The position numbers and the translations under genes are program-made. Positions 37,664 to 46,254 of a stretch of 64,000 nucleotides of DNA are shown piece by piece. Position 1 is the first letter of the stretch. Every line of letters starts with the position of its first letter. Location: the NCBI RefSeq assembly GCF_001419985.1, contig NZ_LJAL01000003.1, positions 396,944 through 460,943 of the forward strand, given 5' to 3'. Under the pieces are notes generated by a model, which did no database searches, was not told the origin of the DNA, and saw only the letters and a program-made list of their open reading frames with translations. Source of the DNA: Loktanella sp. 5RATIMAR09. Its GTDB lineage: Bacteria; Pseudomonadota; Alphaproteobacteria; Rhodobacterales; Rhodobacteraceae.

Positions 37664-38113
37664 TCACACCCAGCGGCGCGTCTTTTGGCAATAACGCGCA
37701 AAATCTGCACGGAATTTGACCCGCAGGCCGTTTTCTTCAGGGATGATAAAGCGCTGGGTGATCGTGAACATGAACAGCGGCACCAGCAATAATGCAACAG
37801 GCGCGTCCCAGCGCAGCGCCAGCCCCGCCAGCACCAGCGTATCGCCCAGATAGATCGGGTTGCGCGAACGTTTGAAGATGCCCGAACTGACCAGCCGGTC
37901 CGCCTCCATATGCGGAATGATCGTCGTGCGCTGTTTGCGCATCTCGGCCGCAGCCAGCAAGATCAGCACGATCCCGCCGCCCACCAAAAGACCACCCAAG
38001 AGGTCCGTAATCGGCCCGCCAATCGCCCACGACATTGGCTGAAGCTCTGCAATCCACCATGTCAGCACGATGGCCAGCAGTAACCAGACGGGGGGCATAT
38101 CAATCCATTTCAT
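37664..38113 (-). CDS. Membrane methyltransferase (PEMT/ICMT-like)
   Basis: A 149-residue protein with about four transmembrane helices. The C-terminal half carries the family signature: SSGIFKRSRNPIYLGDTLVLAGLAL, then the late EENGLRVKFRADFARYCQKTRRWV with conserved Glu-Glu and Tyr. This matches the isoprenylcysteine carboxyl methyltransferase / phospholipid methyltransferase superfamily. The substrate in bacteria is usually unknown. It diverges from the dehydrogenase-kynureninase operon. Confidence 0.85.
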   Translation of the reverse strand: MKWIDMPPVWLLLAIVLTWWIAELQPMSWAIGGPITDLLGGLLVGGGIVLILLAAAEMRKQRTTIIPHMEADRLVSSGIFKRSRNPIYLGDTLVLAGLALRWDAPVALLLVPLFMFTITQRFIIPEENGLRVKFRADFARYCQKTRRWV

Positions 38114-38192
38114 GGCATAGTTTGTGCCGCAGCGCTTTGCCCTTGTCCATGCCCTGCGACCCGTTAGGGTTTGTCAAAACGGAGGATTCATC

Positions 38193-38951
38193 ATGGAACA
38201 CGCAGGCAAACACGCGCTGGTTACGGGCGGCGGATCAGGCATCGGGGCGGGCATCGCGCTGGCGCTGGCAGAGGCCGGTGCGGAGGTGACAATCACCGGA
38301 CGCCGTGCGGATAGGCTCAACGAGGTAGCATCGTTATCCGACCGTCTGCATGCTGTGGTGATGGATGTGGATAATGAGGAATCAGTCCGCAATAAGGTTG
38401 CACAGGCGGCCAGCGCCCGTGGCCCGATCCAGATTTGCGTCGCCAACGCGGGCATTGCCGAAGGCGGCCCGTTTGAAAAAACCACGCTGGCGCAATGGCG
38501 CAAGACCATGACAACCAACCTTGATGGTGTGTTTTTGACCTTTCAGGCTGCAATGGCCACGCTTGAGGACGCCACCCCTGCCCGCATGATCGTTGTCAGC
38601 TCGATCGCGGGTGTGCGCGGATTGAAGAATGCGATCCCCTACACTGTGACCAAACACGGGGTGATCGGGTTGATCCGTGGTTTGTCCGAAGAATTCATGC
38701 GCCGCCCCATTACCTTTAACGCGCTCTGCCCCGGGTACGTGGACACGGACATTGTGCGCAACCAATTGCCCGGCCTGATGAAACGCTTTGATCTGGACGA
38801 ACAGGGCGCGATTGACGTAATCGCCAAGGGCAACCGGCATCGCAAGCTCTTGGAAGTGGATGAAACCACCGCGGCGGCGATGTGGCTGTGTTCGGAAGGC
38901 GCGCGCAGCGTGAACGGGCAAACGATCCAAATCTCTGGGGGACAAGTGTAG
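38193..38951 (+). CDS. Short-chain dehydrogenase/reductase
   Basis: A 252-residue classical SDR. It has the NAD(P) motif TGGGSGIG (11-18), ANAG (84-87), and the catalytic S137, Y150, K154 (YTVTK), with the PGYVDTDI and ISGGQV C-terminal features. GGAGG lies upstream of ATG 38193. Its stop overlaps the GTG start of kynureninase by one base (TAGTG). Many alphaproteobacterial catabolic SDRs act on hydroxyacyl-CoAs, but the substrate here is not evident. Coupling to kynU suggests a step near tryptophan/kynurenine metabolism, which is inference. Confidence 0.88.
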   Translation: MEHAGKHALVTGGGSGIGAGIALALAEAGAEVTITGRRADRLNEVASLSDRLHAVVMDVDNEESVRNKVAQAASARGPIQICVANAGIAEGGPFEKTTLAQWRKTMTTNLDGVFLTFQAAMATLEDATPARMIVVSSIAGVRGLKNAIPYTVTKHGVIGLIRGLSEEFMRRPITFNALCPGYVDTDIVRNQLPGLMKRFDLDEQGAIDVIAKGNRHRKLLEVDETTAAAMWLCSEGARSVNGQTIQISGGQV

Positions 38952-40144
38952 TGACCGATTTTGCCGCAACGAAAGCCATGTTTCATCTGCCCAAGGGCAT
39001 GATTTATCTGGATGGCAATTCGCTGGGCCCCCTGCCCAAAGCGACCGCCGCGCGCGTGGCGCAGGCGGTGACCGATGAATGGGGTGAAAAGGTGATCACG
39101 GGCTGGAACCGCGCGGGGTGGATGGCGCAACCGACCGCACTTGGCGACCGGATCGGGCGGTTGATCGGGGCGGAACCGGGGCATGTTGTGCTGGGCGATA
39201 CCCTGTCGATCAAGGTCTATCAGGCACTGGCCGCCGCGATTGATCTGGTACCAGAGCGCAAGGTTATTCTGACCGACAACGGCAATTTTCCATCCGATAT
39301 CTACATGGCCGAGGGGCTGATAAAATCACTGGGGCGCGGGCACGAGCTGCGCGTTGTGAACCCCGAGGATGTGGAAAACCACATCAACGACGATCTGGCG
39401 GTGCTGATGCTGACGCAAGTGGACTACCGCACAGGGCGTTTGCACGACATGAAAGCCCTGACAGAAAAGGCCCATGCCGCAGGCGCGCTCACCTGCTGGG
39501 ATCTGGCGCATACGGCAGGCGCAATGGCCGTCGATCTGCAAGGCTGCAATGCCGATTTCGCTGTCGGCTGCACCTATAAGTACCTCAACGCAGGCCCCGG
39601 CGCGCCCGCGTTCATCTATGTGGCCCCCCGCCACATCGACAATTGCCAGCCCGCCCTGTCCGGCTGGCTGGGGCATGAGGCCCCTTTTGCCTTTGATCTG
39701 GATTACCGCCCCGGCACGGGGATCGAGCGGATGCGCGTGGGCACGCCGCCGGTGTTACAGATGGCCGCTCTGGATGCCTCGCTTGATATTTGGGACAGCG
39801 TGGATATGGATGCCCTGCGCACAGCCTCTATCGCGCTAACCGAACAGTTTATTGCGGGGGTTGAGGCGCGCTGTCCCATGCTGACACTGGCCAGCCCGCG
39901 CGATCCCCATCAGCGCGGCAGCCAGGTATCCTTTGCCTTCGCGGAGGGCTATGCCGCGATGCAGGCCTGTATTGCGCGCAATGTGATCGGGGACTTTCGC
40001 GCGCCGGACATCATGCGTTTCGGGTTTTGCCCGCTTTTCATAGACGCGGGCGATGTCGACGCGGCCGTCGATGTGATCGGCGATGTGATGAACAACAGGT
40101 TGTGGGACGATCCGGTCTACAAACAGGTCGGACGCGTGACCTAG
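38951..40144 (+). CDS. kynU: Kynureninase
   Basis: This PLP enzyme cleaves kynurenine to anthranilate and alanine in tryptophan catabolism. The 397-residue protein starts (M)TDFAATKAMFHLPKGMIYLDGNSLGPLP and has TDNGNFPSDIY, CWDLAHTAGA, the PLP lysine K210 in CTYKYLNAGPGAPAF, and HEAPFAFDLDYRPGTGIERMRVGTPPVLQM. The GTG at 38951 gives the expected N-terminus and overlaps the SDR stop. No tryptophan dioxygenase or formamidase gene is in the window. Confidence 0.95.
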   Translation: MTDFAATKAMFHLPKGMIYLDGNSLGPLPKATAARVAQAVTDEWGEKVITGWNRAGWMAQPTALGDRIGRLIGAEPGHVVLGDTLSIKVYQALAAAIDLVPERKVILTDNGNFPSDIYMAEGLIKSLGRGHELRVVNPEDVENHINDDLAVLMLTQVDYRTGRLHDMKALTEKAHAAGALTCWDLAHTAGAMAVDLQGCNADFAVGCTYKYLNAGPGAPAFIYVAPRHIDNCQPALSGWLGHEAPFAFDLDYRPGTGIERMRVGTPPVLQMAALDASLDIWDSVDMDALRTASIALTEQFIAGVEARCPMLTLASPRDPHQRGSQVSFAFAEGYAAMQACIARNVIGDFRAPDIMRFGFCPLFIDAGDVDAAVDVIGDVMNNRLWDDPVYKQVGRVT

Positions 40145-41025
40145 ACATAGGTGGTATCCTCAGCCTCTGGCGGGGTGTCGTAGCCATGCACCTGAACATT
40201 CAGCGCGGCCCCCAGCAGGATCAGATAGGCGCTGACGTAAAGCCAGAGCAGCAAGCCGATCACCGCACCGATTGAGCCGTAAACCTCGTTGTAGCTGGCA
40301 AAGTTTGTCAGATAGAACGACAGCCCCGCCGAGGCCGCAACCCAGAGCACTACAACCACGAAAGCGCCGACGGTAAACCACCGGCCACGGCTTCCGATCC
40401 TTGCGGGGCCAAAACGGTAAAGCAAACTCAGCCCCAGCATCAAAACGCCCAATGCGATCAGCCAGCGGATACCTTCGAGCAACCACGCCGTCGAATTGGC
40501 GACCGGGATAAATGCCAGACCAATCGGCACGATAACGACCACAACAAGCGCCACGATCGCCAAAGTCACCAAAGCGAACGTCAGCAACAACGCGACGATG
40601 ACTTGCCAGATGCCGTTGCGCATCCGCTGCCCCGCTATCGCATTCAGCCCGCCAATCAGCGCCGCCACCCCTGCCCTGCACGACCAGAGTGCCAGCATGA
40701 TCGACACGCCTGTGGCCCAGCCCAACGCATCCGCAGGTGCGGCCACCAGACGGAAAACCTGTGAGGAAATCAGATTATAGGCATCCGGGGGAATGATATC
40801 CTGCATCAAGGTCAGCTGTTCGGCGATCACCACCGGATCAGCGATCAACCCGAAAATCGCGATCACCGCAGCTATCCCTGGGAAAATCCCGAACATGCCG
40901 AAGAACGCGACACCCGCAGCGATCAGACCAAGGTGCTTTTCGCCCGCAGTCGTCCAGACCGCGGCCAATATCTGCCATATCTGCTTTATCTTGGCCATGC
41001 GTCGGGTTGCCTGCGTTTTGTTCAT
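40141..41025 (-). CDS. YihY/BrkB-family inner-membrane protein
   Basis: A 294-residue protein with about six helices, matching the YihY/virulence-factor-BrkB family: HLGLIAAGVAFFGMFGIFPGIAAVIAIFGLIADP, SIMLALWSCRAGVAALIGGLNAI, and YGSIGAVIGLLLWLYVSAYLILLGAALN. The family was once called ribonuclease BN, which is not supported. ATG 41025 is used; ATG 40998 is an alternative. It is convergent with kynU, overlapping by four bases. Function unknown. Confidence 0.87.
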   Translation of the reverse strand: MNKTQATRRMAKIKQIWQILAAVWTTAGEKHLGLIAAGVAFFGMFGIFPGIAAVIAIFGLIADPVVIAEQLTLMQDIIPPDAYNLISSQVFRLVAAPADALGWATGVSIMLALWSCRAGVAALIGGLNAIAGQRMRNGIWQVIVALLLTFALVTLAIVALVVVVIVPIGLAFIPVANSTAWLLEGIRWLIALGVLMLGLSLLYRFGPARIGSRGRWFTVGAFVVVVLWVAASAGLSFYLTNFASYNEVYGSIGAVIGLLLWLYVSAYLILLGAALNVQVHGYDTPPEAEDTTYV

Positions 41026-41187
41026 TGCCGTGCAACCTAGTACAAAAGAGCGGCAACCGCCACTTTTCACAACAGAAACCTGCGGTTGGCTTTGTCATAT
41101 GAAGGCCTATCCGTAAAAAACGGTCGCGCGAGAACGCAAGACACGGTAAGCTTTACAAAAGCCGGGGCCAACCCAGAGGCAGATGCA

Positions 41188-41838
41188 GTGAATACCTTGA
41201 ACACACATACCAACACGCTTGCCGAGCGTGTTCTGGAGCAGGACAGTGACCGCTATCTGCTGGCGATTACCGGTGCGCCGGGGTGTGGGAAATCAACCTT
41301 GGCCAGCGAGGTCGCACGGCGCCTGAATGCGCAGGGTCGCAAGTCTATCGTGGTCTCTATGGACGGGTTTCATCTTGATAATCGCATCCTCGCGGCGCGT
41401 AATCTGCAACCCCGCAAGGGCGCACCCGAGACTTTTGATGCGCCCGGGTTCTTGCGCATGATACGTGCGCTCAAGACCGGCGAAGAGGTTTTTGCCCCTG
41501 TCTTTGATCGCACACGCGATCTGGCCATCGCCGGAGCGGTTGCTGTGCCTTCCGCCGCACGGGTTGTGATTGTCGAGGGCAATTACCTGATGTTCAACGA
41601 AGCCCCTTGGTCTGCGCTTGCAGAGCTTTGGGACCTGTCGGTGCGTGTGAATGTCCCGATGCCGGAGTTGCGTGCGCGCCTGATCCACCGCTGGCTCAGT
41701 CTGAACTACTCCTCCGCCGTGGCCACCCGCCGCGCGGAAGGCAACGACATTCCCAACGCAAGACGCGTTATCGAATGCGCCCTGCCTTGCGACATTGACC
41801 TGAACGGCGAACCTGCTCGGAGCGGGATGTCGGCCTAA
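41188..41838 (+). CDS. P-loop nucleoside/sugar kinase-like protein
   Basis: A 216-residue P-loop kinase. Walker A is GAPGCGKST (29-37), followed by VSMDGFHLDNRIL (D59, H62), APETFDAPGFLRMI, FDRTRDLAI and VIVEGNYLMFNEAPW. The MDGFH motif is shared by uridine kinase, pantothenate kinase and the fructokinase-like FrcK/YggC group, so the substrate is unresolved. The GTG at 41188 is used because AGAGG precedes it by eight bases; no upstream ATG is available. It converges on the TRAP transporter genes and overlaps the dctM-type stop by four bases. Confidence 0.82.
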   Translation: MNTLNTHTNTLAERVLEQDSDRYLLAITGAPGCGKSTLASEVARRLNAQGRKSIVVSMDGFHLDNRILAARNLQPRKGAPETFDAPGFLRMIRALKTGEEVFAPVFDRTRDLAIAGAVAVPSAARVVIVEGNYLMFNEAPWSALAELWDLSVRVNVPMPELRARLIHRWLSLNYSSAVATRRAEGNDIPNARRVIECALPCDIDLNGEPARSGMSA

Positions 41839-43145
41839 ACAAACACCAGCGTGATTGCTGGGAACATCAGCAGAATAAAGACACGCAGCACATCCGATCC
41901 GACGAAGAAAAGCACCGACCGGTAAGTGGCGGTCATCGGCGTGTCCCTGTCCATGCTGTTGATGATGAACAGGTTCATCCCCACAGGCGGGGTGATCAAT
42001 CCCACCTCGACCACGATCAGCACCAAGATGCCGAACCAGATCGCCAGTTCCTCGGTCGTCATGCCGAAATCCATGCCCGAGATGACCGGCCAGAAGATCG
42101 GCACCGTCAGCAGGATCATGGACAGGCTATCCATCAGGCAGCCAAGGATCAAATAGAACACGAGGATCAGAACCATCACCATCCACGGACTGAACCCTTG
42201 TTCTGTGACCCATGCGGAGAGTTCCTGCGGCACCTGTGTCAAGGCCAGAAATCCGTTGTAGAACGCAGCCCCCAGCACGATGAAAAAGATCATGCCGGTC
42301 CCTGTCGCGGTCTCGGTGATGCTTTGGCGGAACACCTGCCAGTTCAGCGACCCAGAGAAGAGCGCAATCAGACCTGTACCCATCGCGCCGACCGCCGCCC
42401 CTTCGGTGGGGGTGAACCAGCCTTGATAGATGCCGCCCACCACCAGACCAAAGACGATCAAAACCGGCCAGACAGCGCCCAGCGCCTTGATCCTTGCGGC
42501 GTAGGGGACGCGTGGGCGGGTGCCGGCCTGATCGGGGTAGAGGCGCACATAGATTGCAATCGTCAGCATATAACCAAGGGCCGCAAGGATGCCGGGGATA
42601 AAAGCGGCCGCAAAAAGCGTGGCGATGTTCTGTTCGGTCAGGATCGCATAAATCACAAGGATGACCGAAGGCGGGATCAGGATGCCCAACGTGCCGCCCG
42701 CCGCCAGTGTCGCGGTGGAAAACCCGCCTGAATAGCCGTATTTGCGCAATTCCGGCAAGGCGACCTTGCTCATCGTGGCCGCTGTGGCCAGCGACGACCC
42801 GCAAATCGCCCCGAACCCCGCACAAGCCCCGACAGACGCCATCGCCATACCGCCTTTGCGGTGGCCCAACCATGCTTCGGCCGCTTTAAACAGGGATCGC
42901 GACATGCCCGAATAGGTCGCGAATTGCCCCATCAACAGAAACATCGGGATGATCGACAGGTTATAGCTGGAAAAGGTCGAAAACACCTCGGACTTGAGCC
43001 GCGCCATAAAAACGGTGGTCCCGTCTGTGGCAAGCCACAGCCCGCCAATGCCGCACAACAGCATCGCAAGCCCGATGGGCGCGCGCAGGAAGATCAGCAA
43101 AAGCAGCACAGGAAAGGACACAAAGCCCAGCGTCAGATCGGTCAT
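41835..43145 (-). CDS. TRAP transporter large permease (DctM type)
   Basis: A 436-residue, about 12-helix membrane protein of the DctM family that couples sodium or proton flow to solute uptake. Visible features are VGACAGFGAICGSSLATAATMSKVALPELRKYGY, AGGTLGILIPPSVILVIYAIL, FTPTEGAAVGAMG, and GLITPPVGMNLFIINS. ATG 43145 overlaps the small-permease stop (ATGA). Together with the two upstream genes it forms a complete TRAP system. Confidence 0.95.
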   Translation of the reverse strand: MTDLTLGFVSFPVLLLLIFLRAPIGLAMLLCGIGGLWLATDGTTVFMARLKSEVFSTFSSYNLSIIPMFLLMGQFATYSGMSRSLFKAAEAWLGHRKGGMAMASVGACAGFGAICGSSLATAATMSKVALPELRKYGYSGGFSTATLAAGGTLGILIPPSVILVIYAILTEQNIATLFAAAFIPGILAALGYMLTIAIYVRLYPDQAGTRPRVPYAARIKALGAVWPVLIVFGLVVGGIYQGWFTPTEGAAVGAMGTGLIALFSGSLNWQVFRQSITETATGTGMIFFIVLGAAFYNGFLALTQVPQELSAWVTEQGFSPWMVMVLILVFYLILGCLMDSLSMILLTVPIFWPVISGMDFGMTTEELAIWFGILVLIVVEVGLITPPVGMNLFIINSMDRDTPMTATYRSVLFFVGSDVLRVFILLMFPAITLVFV

Positions 43146-43681
43146 ATGTCGCGCTGTCCCGTCAGGCGCATCGCGGCGCAATGAAGGCTGATAATGCTTG
43201 CGGTCACTGCCGCGCCAAAGCTGGCGGCATAGGCCCACCAAATGGGAAACTGGATCAGGTAAGAGGTTTCATTATAACGGATTTTATCCTGCATCCCCTC
43301 GAAAAGCCGCCATGTAATCAGAACGATGTTCACTGCCATCACCACGGTCCAGAATGTGCCGAGTGCAGCATTCACGCGCGGACCAAGCCCTTGGGTGAAG
43401 ACATCAACGCGTGCGTGGGCCCCGCTGAGCTGGGTGAGTGGCAGGAAAGCGAAGATTGCAAAGGCCACGCCCGCCTCGACCAGTTCGAAATCACCGAGGA
43501 TGGGACCAACCCCCAGATTGATCAGCCAGCCACCCAGCCCGCGCAGAGCGCCGCCATGGGCCAGATCGCTAAGTTCGCGTCCGCTGATGCTGACACAGAC
43601 CATCAGCACCAGCAGGCACAGCACGATACCGCCAAGCAGGGCCATGATATTGGCAAGTTTATGGATCGCGCGGTGCAGCAT
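43142..43681 (-). CDS. TRAP transporter small permease (DctQ type)
   Basis: A 179-residue protein with four hydrophobic segments typical of DctQ: IMALLGGIVLCLLVLMVCVSISGRELSD, ELVEAGVAFAIFAFLPLTQLSGAHARVDVF, LGTFWTVVMAVNIVLITWRL and PIWWAYAASFGAAVTASIISL. DctQ forms the membrane unit with DctM. It lies nine bases after the binding-protein gene and overlaps the large-permease gene. Confidence 0.92.
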   Translation of the reverse strand: MLHRAIHKLANIMALLGGIVLCLLVLMVCVSISGRELSDLAHGGALRGLGGWLINLGVGPILGDFELVEAGVAFAIFAFLPLTQLSGAHARVDVFTQGLGPRVNAALGTFWTVVMAVNIVLITWRLFEGMQDKIRYNETSYLIQFPIWWAYAASFGAAVTASIISLHCAAMRLTGQRDI

Positions 43682-43690
43682 CAGCGTGGC

Positions 43691-44719
43691 TTAGTTGCCT
43701 GCGGCGTTTTTGGCAATCAATGCCTGCGCCTCTTGATAGAGCCCTGTGCCATCAATGCCTGCCGCATCCGCTTCGGCGATCCAGTTGTCGATGGTGGGCT
43801 GGCTGGCCGCGCGCCATGCTTCGACCTGCGCGGGTGTCAGCGTGATGATGTTGTTGCCCGCCTCTTCGGCCAAGACGCGACCGGGGGCGTCGTACTCTTG
43901 CATGGTCCGCCCCGCAAAGGCCGAGAACTCAAGGCCGGAATTGGCATCAATCACCGCCTTCAAATCCGCAGGCAGATTATCATAGGCCGCTTGGTTCATC
44001 GCAAAGATAAAGGCAGTTGTGTAAAGTGCTGCACCGGGGAATTCGGTATGGTTTGTGACCAGTTCCTGCACCTTGAGCGCGGGAACAACCTCCCACGGGA
44101 TCACCGCGCCATCAATCACGCCACGCGACAGGGATTCGGGCACCGCAGGCACCGGCATCCCGACAGACGTGGCACCCAGTTCGGTAAACAGCGTTGTCGT
44201 TGTCCGTGTGGGCGCACGCAGTTTCAGACCGCGCAAGTCGGCCACATCTGTAACAGGGCGGTTCGTATGGATCACACCGGGGCCATGCACCCAAAGCCCA
44301 AGGGGTTTGAACGCGGCAAAATCGGTGTCCATCATTCGCGCTTCGGCCAGTTCCCAATAGGCGCGCGATGTGGCTTCGGCATCGGGGGAAAGAAACGGCA
44401 ACTCGAAGACCTCAAGCGGCGGGAAACGCCCGGGCGTATAGCCCGCCACTGTCCAGATGATATCGGCGACACCATCAATCGCCTGATCGATCAACTGCGG
44501 TGGCGTGCCGCCCAATTGCATGGACGGGAAACGGTCGATCCTGATACGGCCCTCGCTGTCTGCCTCGACCTGATCGGCGCAGACATCCAGAATATGCGCG
44601 GGCACATTGGCCTGTGCCGGCAAAAACTGATGCAGGCGCAACGTGACCTCCTGCGCGGCGGCAGCTGTGGACAGGCAGGCGGCAAGAACGCTCAAAAGCG
44701 CGGTACGGGTCGTTTTCAT
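43691..44719 (-). CDS. TRAP transporter substrate-binding protein (DctP type)
   Basis: A 342-residue periplasmic protein with a signal peptide (MKTTRTALLSVLAACLSTAAAA) and the DctP fold: LRLHQFLPAQANVPAHILDVCADQVE, GVADIIWTVAGYTPGRFPPLEVFELPF, and the ligand-carboxylate arginine region LRGLKLRAPTRTTTTLF. It ends in EAQALIAKNAAGN. ATG 44719 is chosen because GGAGG sits six bases upstream and directly abuts the alternative ATG at 44725. The ligand, probably an organic acid, is not identified. Confidence 0.93.
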   Translation of the reverse strand: MKTTRTALLSVLAACLSTAAAAQEVTLRLHQFLPAQANVPAHILDVCADQVEADSEGRIRIDRFPSMQLGGTPPQLIDQAIDGVADIIWTVAGYTPGRFPPLEVFELPFLSPDAEATSRAYWELAEARMMDTDFAAFKPLGLWVHGPGVIHTNRPVTDVADLRGLKLRAPTRTTTTLFTELGATSVGMPVPAVPESLSRGVIDGAVIPWEVVPALKVQELVTNHTEFPGAALYTTAFIFAMNQAAYDNLPADLKAVIDANSGLEFSAFAGRTMQEYDAPGRVLAEEAGNNIITLTPAQVEAWRAASQPTIDNWIAEADAAGIDGTGLYQEAQALIAKNAAGN

Positions 44720-44977
44720 GGTCATCCTCCAGAAACAGTTGGCGCCATTGTGGTGATCACACCGCCACCCGCAAGGGGCAATTCATCGCAAGGATCCGGT
44801 CTTTGGTGCGACAAAGCCGTGCGCCCCGTGTCTGAGATAGAAATCGCAGCCTCGCAAAAAGCCATAACCGCCCCGTGAGCGGGGGCAAAACCTGTCGCGC
44901 TGCACATGCTCTCTGCAAGGTGAGTTGTCGCGGCGGCAGACGTAGCGTATCTAACCCAAACGCGATAACCTCGCGTC

Positions 44978-45649
44978 ATGACTGGGGCAGGTCCCCGCGA
45001 TGGCAGGAGCCCGAACCGCGTGAGCATACACACGACGCCCCTTGATGATCTGGTCGCCTGCCCGCAGTGCGACACGCTGCATTTGGCGCATAGCCTGCCA
45101 GAGAATTCGCAAGCCCACTGCCAGCGCTGCGGCATTGTCTTGATGACATCGCAGCCGTCCGCGATCGCGCGCGTGATCAGCCTTGCACTGACCGCCTTCG
45201 TGATGATGATTGCCGCCGTCAGCTTTCCTTTCCTGACGCTGGATGCGGGGGGGTTGCAAAATGCCACCTCGGTTCTGGATGCGGTATTGGCCTTCAACGA
45301 TGGCTATGCCTTTCCGTTGGCGGTGGCTGTCGCTTTCTTCATTGTGGTCATCCCGCTGATCCGCCTGAGCGCGCTGATCTACGCACTTGGCCCGCTGGTG
45401 CGCGAGGCAAAGCCGCACCAGGGTGCGCGCAAGGCCTTTGCCCTCGCCGAAAAACTGCGCCCCTGGAGCATGGCAGAAATTTTCATCGTCGGCGTGACTG
45501 TTGCGCTGATCAAAGTGGCCGGATTGGCGGCCGTGACAATTGGCCCCGCTTTTTGGGCCTTCGCAGGGGTCGTGATTATCACGGTCCTCAAAGATCAAAT
45601 GATTTGTAGGTATTCAATTTGGGAAGCACTGGACAAAGCCTCGGCCTGA
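44978..45649 (+). CDS. pqiA: Paraquat-inducible protein A, first half
   Basis: A 223-residue membrane protein matching half of E. coli PqiA. It has an N-terminal zinc-ribbon CPQCDTLHLAHSLPENSQAHCQRCG followed by four helices (ISLALTAFVMMIAAVSFPFLTL, AFPLAVAVAFFIVVIPLIRL, AEIFIVGVTVALIKVAGLAAV, WAFAGVVIITVLKD). PqiA works with PqiB and PqiC in intermembrane lipid transport. The start could be this ATG or a GTG at 45020. It overlaps the second half by 31 bases. Confidence 0.88.
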   Translation: MTGAGPRDGRSPNRVSIHTTPLDDLVACPQCDTLHLAHSLPENSQAHCQRCGIVLMTSQPSAIARVISLALTAFVMMIAAVSFPFLTLDAGGLQNATSVLDAVLAFNDGYAFPLAVAVAFFIVVIPLIRLSALIYALGPLVREAKPHQGARKAFALAEKLRPWSMAEIFIVGVTVALIKVAGLAAVTIGPAFWAFAGVVIITVLKDQMICRYSIWEALDKASA

Positions 45650-46254
45650 CGACGGCCCGCGAAGCGGGACTGGTGGCCTGTCAGCGGTGCGGACAGGTGC
45701 ACCCGCTGCACACGCGGGTCTGCAAACGCTGTGAAGGGCGGCTGGAAAGCCGTGATACCGAGAGCCTGCAAAAGGTCTGGGCATGGCTGATTGCGGGCAT
45801 GATTGCCTATATTCCGGCCAATATTTATCCGATGTTGCTGACCTCGACGCTGGTGGAGCGGTCCGAGAGCACCATTATCGGCGGTGCGGTTGAACTTTTC
45901 GATCACGGCTCTTACGGGATTGCCGCAATTGTCTTTATCGCCTCGGTGATGATCCCCGTGGGAAAATTCATCGCAATCATGTATCTGGCCATCAGCGTGC
46001 AACGCCATTCCGGCGCAAACCAGCACGAACGCCACGTCGCCTATGAGGTGGTCGAATTCATCGGGCGCTGGTCCATGATCGACGTCTTTGTCGTTGCAAT
46101 CCTGTCGGCACTCGTGCAACTCGACACTATCGCAACCGTCAACCCCGGCATCGCGGCAGTAAGCTTTGCGTTGTCTGTTATTTTTACCATGTTATCCGCA
46201 CAGGCCTTTGATTCCCGCCTGATCTGGGACGTAGACAGGACCAAGCAGCAATGA
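45619..46254 (+). CDS. pqiA: Paraquat-inducible protein A, second half
   Basis: A protein of up to 211 residues, the second PqiA unit: zinc ribbon CQRCGQVHPLHTRVCKRCEG, then four helices (AWLIAGMIAYIPANIYPMLL, GIAAIVFIASVMIPVGKFIAI, WSMIDVFVVAILSALVQLD, AVSFALSVIFTMLSAQ). Enterobacterial PqiA holds two such units in one chain; here they are separate genes. The start is uncertain: TTG 45619 (AGG eight bases before it) or GTG 45673 just before the ribbon. It overlaps pqiB by ATGA. Confidence 0.85.
   Translation: MGSTGQSLGLTTAREAGLVACQRCGQVHPLHTRVCKRCEGRLESRDTESLQKVWAWLIAGMIAYIPANIYPMLLTSTLVERSESTIIGGAVELFDHGSYGIAAIVFIASVMIPVGKFIAIMYLAISVQRHSGANQHERHVAYEVVEFIGRWSMIDVFVVAILSALVQLDTIATVNPGIAAVSFALSVIFTMLSAQAFDSRLIWDVDRTKQQ

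Noticed and set aside
43181..44878. A 565-codon plus-strand ORF opposite the TRAP genes
   Set aside because: Antisense shadow of dctQ- and dctP-type genes with good signal peptide, ribosome sites and overlaps on the minus strand.
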